This document shows, one piece after another, positions 52,386 through 61,331 of a stretch of 64,000 bases of DNA. Below the pieces are notes generated by a model. It worked only from the letters and a program-made list of their open reading frames with translations. It searched no databases and had not been told where the DNA came from. The stretch's first letter is position 1; the number at the start of each line of letters is the position of its first letter. This DNA is from Butyrivibrio sp. MB2005 (GTDB lineage: Bacteria; Bacillota; Clostridia; Lachnospirales; Lachnospiraceae): the NCBI RefSeq assembly GCF_000424285.1, contig NZ_AUJP01000012.1, forward strand, positions 62,001-126,000, in the 5' to 3' direction. A program made the position numbers and the translations under genes.

Positions 52386-55300
52386 ATGGAGAAAATTAAG
52401 AAATGGCAAAACTGGCTGCTTGTAGCAGTCTGTATTGTTATTAATCTCATAGGAAGAAATATAGCGGCTTTTTTTGGCATGCCTTTTTGGCTTGATGCCA
52501 TAGGGACGCTGATTTCAGCGATAGTGCTTGGCCCGATAGGCGGTTCAGTCTCCGGGCTTTTGACCAATGCGATAATTTCTGTGTTTGACAAAGAACCCTT
52601 TGCTTATGCCATAGTTTCTGTGGGCATAGGTGCATCTGTGGGTTACTTTTTCCCTAAGACGAAAAATTACAGCATGTTTGAGGTTGTGGCAACTTCGGTA
52701 TCTGCCGGTTTGGCAGCGGTTATTTTGTCGACTCCTTTTAACATGATTTTCTATGAAGGTCGTACAGGCAACGTTTGGGGCGATGCTCTTATAGACATGC
52801 TCTCCCAGGATGTAAAAGTGCCGGTAATATGCACTGTTCTTGGGGAAGCTTTCGTTGATATACCTGATAAAGCCTTAAGTGTATTTATAGGCGTATTTTT
52901 CATTAAGGCATATAAGAGAATAACAGACAGAAGAAAGGGCGGTGCAAATGCAAGGTTCCTATTGCTGGCCCTTGCCATTTTGATGATACCCTGCAAGGCA
53001 AAGGCGGCGGATTTTGCATCGGAATATGCGCCTTACATTTATACCACAGATGATGGTCTTGATACTGTGGAAATAAATGCTGCCGCGCAGACGGATGACG
53101 GCTTTATGTGGGTAGGCACCTATGCGGGGCTTTACAGATTCAACGGTGCAAGATTTGAAGAAGTAATTCTGGATGAACGGATAAGTAATGTCAGGAGGCT
53201 GGAGGTAGACAGCAAGGGTAGACTCTGGATAGGAACAAATGACCAGGGTATTGCATGTTATGATCCCGATACCGACGAAGTGGCCTTTTACTCAACGAAA
53301 GAGGGACTAGCTGCAAACTCTGTTCGTGCTATATGCGAAGACAAAGAAGGCAATATCTATGTGGGTACAGCAGTAGAACTTTGCAAAATAACCAAGGATG
53401 GCAAAGTCAGTGATTTTACGAATGCCAAGCTCAATGGTGTAAGAAGCCTTAGTTGCAATGATAATGGGGTTATTGCAGGCGTAACTACAGGCGGAACATT
53501 GTTTTTTATAAGGGATGGAGAAATAGTATACAAAACGATCTATCCCGGCTTTGATGTTTACTATACTGAGGTTGCTGCGGGAAGGGGGAATACCTTTCTT
53601 GTAGGAACCAGTGACAATTATGCTGTTCTTGCCACCTTTAAAAATGATGAGGCAGAGTTCGGAAAAAAATTTACCATAAGTAATGGCGCATATTTCAATA
53701 AGCTTAAGTATTCGGAAAAGGATAACGGTTATTTTTATTGCTGTGAAAACGGCATTGGTTTTATTACAAACGAAGGAAGAGAGACAGATCTTTCTTTGGA
53801 GGAATTTGTAAGCTCGGCATCAGATGTAGTTATAGACTATCAGGGGGACATCTGGTTTGCTTCAGCTAAGCAGGGTATTGTGAGATATGCATGGAATCCT
53901 TTCCAGGATATGTTTACCAAGGCCAAGGTTCCGGCGGAAGTTGTTAACTGCGTGCATATAAAAAAGGGACTGATGTATGTTGGAACCAATTCAGGCCTTA
54001 TCACCATCGATCTGAAGACCTATTATGCGGTTCCCATTGATCATCCTGAGCTTTTTGAGGACGTCAGGATCAGAGATATCCTTGAAGACGAAAAGGGCAA
54101 TCTGTGGATTAGCACCTACGGAAAAAGCGGGCTTATTGAGCTTCGCGATGATGGCACGGTTAAGCTGTTTAATGAGAACACAGAAAACACAGAAGGTGGA
54201 AGATTCAGGACATCATTGGAACTGTCGGATGGAACAATAGTTGCTGCCACTACCACGGGGCTTAATTACATAAGAAATAACCGTGTTGAAAAGACCATGG
54301 GAGAGGAACAGGGTATTCAGGCTCAGATTCTCAGTATGGTTGAGATTGCTGACAAGGATATTCTGGCAGGAACCGACGGCGATGGAATATATATCATAAG
54401 GGACGGCGAGATAATAAATCATTACAAGGAGGAATCAGGACTTGATTCCCTTGTTGTCATGAAGATAATTCCCTGCGGAGAAGGCGAATATATCTATGTT
54501 ACCAGTAATTCCCTTTATTATTACAAGGACAATGAAGTAAAGAAATTAAATAAATTCCCATACAGAAACAATTATGATGTGCATTTTACAGATGCCGGAG
54601 ATGCCTGGGTTACATCCAGTGCCGGTATTTTCGTGGTGAATAAAGAGGACCTTTTAGAGAACGAAGAATACAACTATACACTGCTTAATAAGAGTAAGGG
54701 CTTGTATTCATCACTGACAGCCAATTCCAGAAACGCGGTCTACGGCGATTATCTCTATTTGTGCTGCTCAGACGGAGTGCGCAGAATTCCTGTAAAAATG
54801 GAAAATCTCTTTGATGATAATTACAAGATCACTATTGGAAAGGTACTGGCAGGAAGCGAAGAGATTAAGGAGAATGCAAAGGGAGAATATATAATTCCCG
54901 CTATATCCGGAAGAATACAGTTTGATGTTGCGGTTCTTAACTATACCCTTTCAAATCCGCTGCTTCACATTTACCTTGACGGAATACAGGATGATGGAAT
55001 CACCTGCTCTCAGAAGGATATACAGTCTCTAAGTTACATGAATCTTCCTTACGGTGATTATGGTCTTCATGTTGAGGTCCTTGATACCACAGGAAGTGAG
55101 GTAATACGTGAGGAAGTCTTCAAGGTCAGGAAGGACTCACAGCTTTTTGAAAGACCATATTTCAAGATATATCTTTTCTCTGTTTGTGTGCTGTTTGTTA
55201 TTTTTATCGTATGGCTTGTTGGAAATATCCGCGTAGGAATAAACAGCATTGAGAGATGGCAGAAGGAAGCCAAGATTGATCCCATGACGGGTTTCTTTAA

Positions 55301-56189
55301 CAAGGGATATTCACAGCAGGAGCTTGAAAAAATAGTTGCTAAAAAGCGCGGAATCCTCATGATGATCGACCTTGATAATTTCAAGCTTGTAAATGACCTG
55401 CATGGACATGATATGGGCGATAAGGTTTTGACCAAGTTTGCAGAGCTGGTACGTTCATGCATACGAGAAGATGATTTTGCCGGAAGAATCGGCGGCGATG
55501 AGTTTGTGGTTTTCATTCATGGTGCATCGGATGAAGGTGCTGTTGCCGAGAAAGCCAGGTATTTAAACGAAGAAATTGTGCTTACGGGCAGGGAACTTAT
55601 GGGAGAGGATTTCAATATTCCCATAAGTGTTTCCATTGGTGCGGTCCTCATTCCAGATGAGGGTACTGAGTATACAGAACTTTTCAGAAAAGCGGATAAG
55701 GCTCTTTACAGCGTGAAGCAAAACGGAAAGCATGGATATATGGTATACAAGAAAGCCGGCGTAAGCGCCATGGAGGGTGAAGAGATCACAGCTGCCGGCC
55801 TTGCGGGTCTTAGAATGATCCTTGGCGAAAGAGGCGAGCAAAAAGGTGCTTATCTTGTGGATTTTGAAAAGCTTCAGATGGTCTACAGACTGTTTGTGCG
55901 CATGTCCAAAAGAACCTTTGTAAATGTGTGGATAGTGCAGTTCGCAATCCTCAGAAAGGACGGAGGCTCTGTGGAAGAGTCCATAATGGAAAAATTCATA
56001 GAGGTACTGTCCCTTAACCTTAGAAGTAATGATGTGGTTGCGGCAAATGGCAAAAACAAAGTCATTATTATAATGACGGATACAAGTTCAAGGGATGGCA
56101 TGACGCCTGTTGAGCGTATCGTTAATAAGTGGGATCAGATCCAGGGACACGATGATTATGTGCTCAGTTATGAAACAGAGGATATGTAA
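52386..56189 (+). CDS. ECF-S-like / two-component-type propeller / Y_Y_Y / GGDEF fusion receptor
   Basis: A 1267-residue protein with an unusual domain order. Residues 1 to about 180 are a multi-helix membrane part resembling an ECF transporter substrate-binding (S) component (FFGMPFWLDAIGTLISAIVLGPIGGSVSG). Residues about 191 to 208 look like an internal signal sequence ending CKAKAAD. A large extracytoplasmic beta-propeller follows (about 213 to 810) with Reg_prop repeats such as GRLWIGTNDQGIACYD, then a Y_Y_Y domain (about 815 to 905), a membrane helix (about 927 to 947) and a GGDEF domain with RIGGDEFVVF at about 1034 and an REDD inhibitory site. A last domain of about 140 residues looks like a degenerate second cyclase. 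It is likely a ligand-controlled c-di-GMP synthase. Confidence 0.82.
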   Translation: MEKIKKWQNWLLVAVCIVINLIGRNIAAFFGMPFWLDAIGTLISAIVLGPIGGSVSGLLTNAIISVFDKEPFAYAIVSVGIGASVGYFFPKTKNYSMFEVVATSVSAGLAAVILSTPFNMIFYEGRTGNVWGDALIDMLSQDVKVPVICTVLGEAFVDIPDKALSVFIGVFFIKAYKRITDRRKGGANARFLLLALAILMIPCKAKAADFASEYAPYIYTTDDGLDTVEINAAAQTDDGFMWVGTYAGLYRFNGARFEEVILDERISNVRRLEVDSKGRLWIGTNDQGIACYDPDTDEVAFYSTKEGLAANSVRAICEDKEGNIYVGTAVELCKITKDGKVSDFTNAKLNGVRSLSCNDNGVIAGVTTGGTLFFIRDGEIVYKTIYPGFDVYYTEVAAGRGNTFLVGTSDNYAVLATFKNDEAEFGKKFTISNGAYFNKLKYSEKDNGYFYCCENGIGFITNEGRETDLSLEEFVSSASDVVIDYQGDIWFASAKQGIVRYAWNPFQDMFTKAKVPAEVVNCVHIKKGLMYVGTNSGLITIDLKTYYAVPIDHPELFEDVRIRDILEDEKGNLWISTYGKSGLIELRDDGTVKLFNENTENTEGGRFRTSLELSDGTIVAATTTGLNYIRNNRVEKTMGEEQGIQAQILSMVEIADKDILAGTDGDGIYIIRDGEIINHYKEESGLDSLVVMKIIPCGEGEYIYVTSNSLYYYKDNEVKKLNKFPYRNNYDVHFTDAGDAWVTSSAGIFVVNKEDLLENEEYNYTLLNKSKGLYSSLTANSRNAVYGDYLYLCCSDGVRRIPVKMENLFDDNYKITIGKVLAGSEEIKENAKGEYIIPAISGRIQFDVAVLNYTLSNPLLHIYLDGIQDDGITCSQKDIQSLSYMNLPYGDYGLHVEVLDTTGSEVIREEVFKVRKDSQLFERPYFKIYLFSVCVLFVIFIVWLVGNIRVGINSIERWQKEAKIDPMTGFFNKGYSQQELEKIVAKKRGILMMIDLDNFKLVNDLHGHDMGDKVLTKFAELVRSCIREDDFAGRIGGDEFVVFIHGASDEGAVAEKARYLNEEIVLTGRELMGEDFNIPISVSIGAVLIPDEGTEYTELFRKADKALYSVKQNGKHGYMVYKKAGVSAMEGEEITAAGLAGLRMILGERGEQKGAYLVDFEKLQMVYRLFVRMSKRTFVNVWIVQFAILRKDGGSVEESIMEKFIEVLSLNLRSNDVVAANGKNKVIIIMTDTSSRDGMTPVERIVNKWDQIQGHDDYVLSYETEDM

Positions 56190-56290
56190 ATACGCAAAAA
56201 TTCCTTCCTATGTTTTATAAAAACTTGTATGACAAAATGAAAAGGTATAAAATATTTCAGTGATTTTATTTAGAAGGAGTTTTTGAGATT

Positions 56291-58123
56291 ATGCAGTCAC
56301 GTACAAATACATGTGGTGAACTCAGACTGTCTGATGCCGGCAAGCACGTTAAGCTTGTTGGTTGGATGGAGAATCTTCGCGAAGTAGGCGCGGAGCTGGG
56401 ATTCATCGTTCTTAGAGATTTTTATGGCACAACCCAGATCGTCATCGAGAGCGAAGATATGATGAAGATCGCTAAGGGTATCAACAAGGAATCTACTATT
56501 TCCGTAGAAGGCGAGGTTAGGGAGAGAAGCTCCAAGAATCCCAAGCAGGCTACAGGTGAGATAGAGGTTGTTCCCGAGAAGATCGAGGTTCTTGGTCGTT
56601 GCCGTTACAACGAGCTTCCTTTTGAGATCAACAGAAGCCGTGAAGCTGACGAGTCAGCAAGACTTAAATATCGTTATCTTGACCTTAGAAATCCTGAGGT
56701 TAAAAAGAATATCATTCTTCGTAGCAACGTTATCGCTGCTCTTAGAAGCTCAATGATCGAGCATGATTTCATGGAGATAACAACACCAATCCTTACGGTA
56801 TCTTCTCCCGAAGGCGCAAGAGACTATCTTGTACCTGCAAGAAAGCACCCCGGCAAGTTCTATGCACTTCCCCAGGCGCCGCAGCAGTTCAAGCAGCTCC
56901 TTATGACTTCAGGAATTGATCGTTATTTCCAGATCGCACCCTGCTTCCGTGATGAGGACGCAAGAGGAGACAGATGTCCCGGTGAGTTCTATCAGCTTGA
57001 TATGGAGATGGCTTTTGCAACTCAGGAAGATGTATTCGAGATCTGTGAGGACGTTCTTCCTCCTATCTTTGCAAAATATGGTACATACGACAGAGCATCA
57101 GGTGCTCCTTTTGCACGTATCCCTTATCGTGAAGCCATGGAGAAATATGGCTCAGATAAGCCCGACCTTCGTATCGACCTGACTGTTCAGGATGCTACAG
57201 AGGTTCTTATGGATTGCGGATTTGGTCCTTTTGCAAGCACAGTTTCTGCTGAGGCAGCAGAGGCAAGTGAAGGTGCACTTAAGGCAGGAGATGCTACAGA
57301 TGTAAGAATCAAGGCTGTTGTAATCTCTGACTTTAAGGAGAGCCGCAAGTTTATCGATAAGACAATCGGTGATGTAGAGGTTCAGGCAGGCGTTAAGCCT
57401 TACTGGTTCAGAATAGATGAGAACGGCGAAGTAGTTGGCGGTATCGCTAAGTTCGTTCAGGAAAATAAGGACGCTGTTATTTCTGCTCTTGGCCTTAAGG
57501 CAGGAGACCTTGTGGTTCTCAGCTCAGGTAAGCTCCTTCAGGCTCAGAAGACAGCAGGCGTTGTTGTTAAGACCTTTGGCGCAGCTGTTCCCGGACATAT
57601 GGACAAAGAGCAGTACTCATTCTGCTGGATAGTAGACTTCCCTATGTACGAGATCGGTGAGGAGTCAGGCGAGCTTGAATTCTGCCACAATCCTTTCTCA
57701 ATGCCTACAGGCGGAATGGAGACACTTCTTAAGGCAGAGCGCGGCGAGATCGATCCTCTTGATATCCTGGCTGATCAGTATGACCTTGTATGTAACGGTA
57801 TCGAGCTTTCATCAGGTGCTGTCAGAAACCATGATCCTGAGATCATGATCAAGGCATTTGAGCTTGTTCGTCTCGGTGAAGAAGATGTTAAGGCTAAATT
57901 CCCTGCTATGTACAATGCATTCTGCTATGGCGCACCGCCGCACGCCGGAATTGCTCCCGGTGTAGACCGTATGATAATGCTTCTTTCAGGCGAGCCTACC
58001 ATCAGAGAGGTAATACCTTTCCCTATGAACAAGAACGCTCAGGACGTTATGATGGGTGCTCCCGGAGAGGTTACAGAGAAGCAGCTTGAAGAGCTTCACA
58101 TTAAGACAGTTGTCGAAGAATAA
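56291..58123 (+). CDS. aspS: Aspartyl-tRNA synthetase
   Basis: A class IIb synthetase of 610 residues, charging tRNA-Asp. The N-terminal OB-fold anticodon domain begins TCGELRLSDAGKHVKLVGWMENLRE. Motif 2 is YFQIAPCFRDEDARGDR, the bacterial GAD insertion domain lies at about residues 310 to 420, and motif 3 is PPHAGIAPGVDRMIMLL. It lacks the archaeal-type features, so it is the bacterial form; whether it is discriminating for Asn cannot be seen. AGAAGGAG precedes the ATG. A terminator follows. Confidence 0.96.
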   Translation: MQSRTNTCGELRLSDAGKHVKLVGWMENLREVGAELGFIVLRDFYGTTQIVIESEDMMKIAKGINKESTISVEGEVRERSSKNPKQATGEIEVVPEKIEVLGRCRYNELPFEINRSREADESARLKYRYLDLRNPEVKKNIILRSNVIAALRSSMIEHDFMEITTPILTVSSPEGARDYLVPARKHPGKFYALPQAPQQFKQLLMTSGIDRYFQIAPCFRDEDARGDRCPGEFYQLDMEMAFATQEDVFEICEDVLPPIFAKYGTYDRASGAPFARIPYREAMEKYGSDKPDLRIDLTVQDATEVLMDCGFGPFASTVSAEAAEASEGALKAGDATDVRIKAVVISDFKESRKFIDKTIGDVEVQAGVKPYWFRIDENGEVVGGIAKFVQENKDAVISALGLKAGDLVVLSSGKLLQAQKTAGVVVKTFGAAVPGHMDKEQYSFCWIVDFPMYEIGEESGELEFCHNPFSMPTGGMETLLKAERGEIDPLDILADQYDLVCNGIELSSGAVRNHDPEIMIKAFELVRLGEEDVKAKFPAMYNAFCYGAPPHAGIAPGVDRMIMLLSGEPTIREVIPFPMNKNAQDVMMGAPGEVTEKQLEELHIKTVVEE

Positions 58124-58143
58124 TATATAATTCAGACTACTTT

Positions 58144-58172
58144 AGAGGTTCCGATTTTGGGACCTCTTTTTA
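58144..58172 (+). terminator. Intrinsic terminator of aspS
   Basis: AGAGGTTCC (58144-58152) pairs with GGGACCTCT (58159-58167), followed by TTTTT. Confidence 0.85.
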
Positions 58173-58218
58173 TACCCTTTTTCAAAAGTAAAATGTTTGT
58201 AAAATCGACCATAAAGAA

Positions 58219-58247
58219 TTGTTTTTTCTGACTAATGCTTGTATTAT
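58219..58247 (+). promoter_or_regulatory. Probable promoter of the ATP synthase operon
   Basis: TTGTTT (58219-58224) and TATTAT (58242-58247) are separated by 17 bases. A small stem TTGGG/CCCAA lies further down in the leader (about 58302-58317). Confidence 0.5.
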
Positions 58248-58337
58248 TGAAATATATGTTGCGGTATTTCGCACTTTTATTAAAAATGTATTGCACTTTT
58301 GGGAAAACGCCCAAATTGTCTATAAGAAAAGGTCTCA

Positions 58338-58616
58338 ATGATTAAGAAAACAACCGATTTATCCAAACTTTTCACACAGTTCGCTATGGTGGGTCAGCTG
58401 GGATTGTCACTTGTGACACCGCTTCTCATCTGTATTTTTGCGTGCTACATGCTGACAACTAAGGTTGGAGCACCCGGGTGGATTTATATCATCGGCTTCT
58501 TTTTCGGGCTTGGGGGATCTATGACGACGGCATATAAGGTCTATCTTGAGATCACCAAGAAAAACGAACCCAAGAAACGTCCGGAGAATGAAGTGTCATT
58601 CAATAAACATGTATAA
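58338..58616 (+). CDS. AtpZ/AtpI-family small membrane protein
   Basis: A 92-residue protein with two membrane helices (about residues 20 to 42 and 47 to 70) and a charged tail. QFAMVGQLGLSLVTPLLICIF and the Gly-rich second helix are typical of the AtpZ/AtpI family found at the head of F-ATPase operons. Members are thought to help in rotor assembly or Mg2+ handling. The ATG follows AAAAGG. The second small gene and atpB follow. Confidence 0.75.
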   Translation: MIKKTTDLSKLFTQFAMVGQLGLSLVTPLLICIFACYMLTTKVGAPGWIYIIGFFFGLGGSMTTAYKVYLEITKKNEPKKRPENEVSFNKHV

Positions 58617-58639
58617 GAAAGAGAGAAAAAAGTTTTGTT

Positions 58640-59056
58640 ATGGTAGTTCAGGACGCAGTTAAGAAGGAGACTACTTTTATTGCTGTGGGGACAGCGGTAG
58701 TGAGCCTGCTTGTTATTGTAGTATTTTTTATTTTGCATCAATTGGTGCCTGGTTACGCACCTTTTGACTATACGGTCTTCTTAGGAGCGATCGGTGGCAC
58801 GATCGTGGCTGTTGGCAACTTCTTCTGGATGGGGCTTACAGTGCAGAAGATCACGGGGATGAGCGAAGAGGAGACAGACAGAGCGCGAAGCACAATGGCG
58901 GTCAGCCTGCGTTATCGCACGATGCTGCAGCTTTTGTGGGTGGTATTGTCTATCTTCGTACCGGCCATCAATCTGGTTACCGGTGTGGCACCTCTTTTCG
59001 TTCCCAGTATTTTAATAAAAATTCGCGGGATTCTATCTGCGAGGAAAGGAAGGTGA
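58640..59056 (+). CDS. ATP synthase subunit I (AtpI-like)
   Basis: A 138-residue protein with four predicted helices (about 13 to 33, 42 to 62, 80 to 100 and 105 to 125). The pattern, with ALGAIGG-like FLGAIGGTIVAVGNFFWMG, fits ATP synthase protein I, a chaperone for c-ring assembly. It is 23 bases after the AtpZ-like gene and 9 before atpB. No strong Shine-Dalgarno precedes the ATG. The sequence is divergent, so the assignment rests mainly on topology and operon position. Confidence 0.7.
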   Translation: MVVQDAVKKETTFIAVGTAVVSLLVIVVFFILHQLVPGYAPFDYTVFLGAIGGTIVAVGNFFWMGLTVQKITGMSEEETDRARSTMAVSLRYRTMLQLLWVVLSIFVPAINLVTGVAPLFVPSILIKIRGILSARKGR

Positions 59057-59065
59057 AAATAAAGT

Positions 59066-59827
59066 ATGAACTTTGAAGTAGCCGGCAGTAAGATCTTTTA
59101 CACCATTCACACCGGCATACCGGTTCTCGGCGATTTTACCATCAATGAGACGCTGGTTGTAAGCTGGATTGTAATGGCGATCATAACGCTGCTGTGTATC
59201 TTCCTGACGAGAAACCTTCAGGTCGAGAATATTTCAAAGCGCCAGGCGATTGCAGAGATGATTGTTGAAGCAGCGCACAATCTGGTTCGGAGCAATACGG
59301 GCGGCACCAAGTTTGACTGGCTGATTCCGTTAGTATCCACGATATTTGCCACAAGTATCGTATCGAACCTCATTTGCCTTGTGGGTCTTCGAAGCCCCAC
59401 AGCCGATCTTTCCACAGAAGCGGCATGGGCCATTGTCGTGTTTATTATCATCACTGCATGCAAGATCAAAGCGGGAGGATTCCTTGGTTATCTGAAGGGA
59501 TTCACAACGCCTATAGCTGTAATGACACCGTTCAATATTTTGTCAGAGTTGGCAACACCTGTAAGTATGGCTTGCCGTCACTTTGGTAATATCCTTTCAG
59601 GTATAGTTATTGACGGACTTATCTACGCAGCTCTGGCAATTGCTTCATCCGCATTATTCGGACTTATACCCGGTGTAGTGGGTGATGTACTTTCAAATAT
59701 TCCGATTCTGAGCGTCGGTCTCCCGGCAATCCTGGGCGTATATTTTGACTGGTTTACAGGATGTATGCAGGCGTTTATTTTCTCAATGCTGACGATAATG
59801 TATATCGCCAATGCAGCAGAGGGATAA
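59066..59827 (+). CDS. atpB: F-type ATP synthase subunit a
   Basis: A 253-residue membrane stator subunit with the ion half-channels. The essential Arg lies in the helix ELATPVSMACRHFGNILSG, and ILGVYFDWFTGCMQAFIFSMLTIMYIANA is the conserved last helix. GGAAGGTG precedes the ATG. The gap to atpE is 102 bases, far longer than usual for this operon, and holds a hairpin repeat insert. Confidence 0.93.
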   Translation: MNFEVAGSKIFYTIHTGIPVLGDFTINETLVVSWIVMAIITLLCIFLTRNLQVENISKRQAIAEMIVEAAHNLVRSNTGGTKFDWLIPLVSTIFATSIVSNLICLVGLRSPTADLSTEAAWAIVVFIIITACKIKAGGFLGYLKGFTTPIAVMTPFNILSELATPVSMACRHFGNILSGIVIDGLIYAALAIASSALFGLIPGVVGDVLSNIPILSVGLPAILGVYFDWFTGCMQAFIFSMLTIMYIANAAEG

Positions 59828-59856
59828 TTAAAAATCAAATCAAATAAATGGCCCCA

Positions 59857-59901
59857 AGCCTTCTCCCTGGGGAGAAAGTGGCACGAAGTGCCGGATGAGG
59901 G
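59857..59901 (+). repeat. Hairpin-rich repeat inside the atp operon
   Basis: AGCCTTCTCCC, a compact GGGAGAA-type return, then GGCAC/GTGCC and GGATGAGGG. It matches the left half of the repeat at 50201-50250 almost base for base, in the same orientation. It lies between atpB and atpE, upstream of the atpE ribosome-binding site, and lacks the GTCGCC stem. Confidence 0.85.
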
Positions 59902-59917
59902 GTATATAAAAAACTAG

Positions 59918-60211
<294 letters not shown>

Positions 60212-60261
60212 TTACAGATCAGTAGTTACAGCCCCGAAGTAGAAAGTATGGAGGAACACGA

Positions 60262-60765
60262 ATGGGCACACAGGACTTAGTTACAATCGTTCCGTGGAAT
60301 TTCATAGCTCAGATCTGCAACCTCTTCATTCAGATGTGGCTTATCAAAAAATTCCTTTTCAAGCCTATAAATGAGGTCCTTGAAAAGAGAAGACAGCTCA
60401 CAGAGAACGAGCTTAAGCAGGCAAGAGAAGCCAAAGAGAAGGCTGACACAATGAAGAAGGAATATGAGACCAGCTTATCCTCAGCTCAGGCAGAAGCAGC
60501 AGAGATCGTTGCAAATGCCACAAAAGAAGCTCAGGGCAAGGCTGACAGCATCGTAAAAGAAGCTGAGCAGCAGGCTAAAGGTATCATGGAAAGAGCAGAA
60601 GCTGATATCGAACAGGAAAAGAAGAAAGCCATCAATGAGGCTAAGGACACCATCGGCGGACTTGCAATGGATATTGCAGGCAAAGTCGTGGAGAAGGAAA
60701 TCAACGAGAACGATCATAAGAAACTTATTGATGAATTCATTAACAATGTAGGGGAGGCGTCATGA
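60262..60765 (+). CDS. atpF: F-type ATP synthase subunit b
   Basis: A 167-residue peripheral stalk subunit: one N-terminal membrane helix (about residues 8 to 30), then a long Ala/Glu/Lys-rich coiled coil (about 35 to 150). FKPINEVLEKRRQ just after the membrane is the usual motif. The stop overlaps the atpH start by four bases (ATGA). A GGAGGAACACGA site precedes the ATG. Confidence 0.92.
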   Translation: MGTQDLVTIVPWNFIAQICNLFIQMWLIKKFLFKPINEVLEKRRQLTENELKQAREAKEKADTMKKEYETSLSSAQAEAAEIVANATKEAQGKADSIVKEAEQQAKGIMERAEADIEQEKKKAINEAKDTIGGLAMDIAGKVVEKEINENDHKKLIDEFINNVGEAS

Positions 60766-61301
60766 CCAAGGCTGGAGATTTATACGGACAGAGTCTGTAT
60801 GATCTGGCGCTTTCGGAAAACCTTACGGATGATATCTTAAGTCAGATGGAATCGGTCAAAGAGATTTTCAAGGAGAATCCGGACTATGTAACTCTTTTAT
60901 CAGAGCCTTCAGTTCCGAGAAAAGAGAGAATAAAGCTTGTAGATGAAGCTTTTGACGGACAGCTCCAGCCGTATCTGCTGAACTTTATAAAGATCCTTAT
61001 TGAAAAAGGTCTTTTGAGACAGTTTTCGGCTTGTGTAAAGAGATTCAGAAGCAGCTATAACAAGGATCACGGAATCGCTGAGGCGACTGTGATCAGCGCT
61101 ATAAAACTTGACGATAGTCAGGTGAGCGCACTTAAGTCAAAGCTTGAATCCATAAGCGGCAAGAAAATTCTTTTAACCCAGAAAACCGATGAAGCTGTTC
61201 TTGGAGGAATCCGGGTGGAGATCGAAGGAAAGCTCTATGACGGAACCGTTCAGGGCCGACTTGATGAACTCCGCAGAAAGGTCGACGAGACAGTCCTATA
61301 A
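60762..61301 (+). CDS. atpH: F-type ATP synthase subunit delta
   Basis: A 179-residue OSCP/delta stalk subunit that joins b to the alpha/beta crown. LYGQSLYDLALSE at the start, FIKILIEKGLLRQFSACVKRF in the middle and VLGGIRVEIEGKLYDGTVQGRLDELR at the end are all typical. It is translationally coupled to atpF by the overlapping ATGA, with GGGGAGG as ribosome-binding site. Confidence 0.93.
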   Translation: MTKAGDLYGQSLYDLALSENLTDDILSQMESVKEIFKENPDYVTLLSEPSVPRKERIKLVDEAFDGQLQPYLLNFIKILIEKGLLRQFSACVKRFRSSYNKDHGIAEATVISAIKLDDSQVSALKSKLESISGKKILLTQKTDEAVLGGIRVEIEGKLYDGTVQGRLDELRRKVDETVL

Positions 61302-61331
61302 GTAAGAATAAAACCCACGGAGGCTTTTAGA

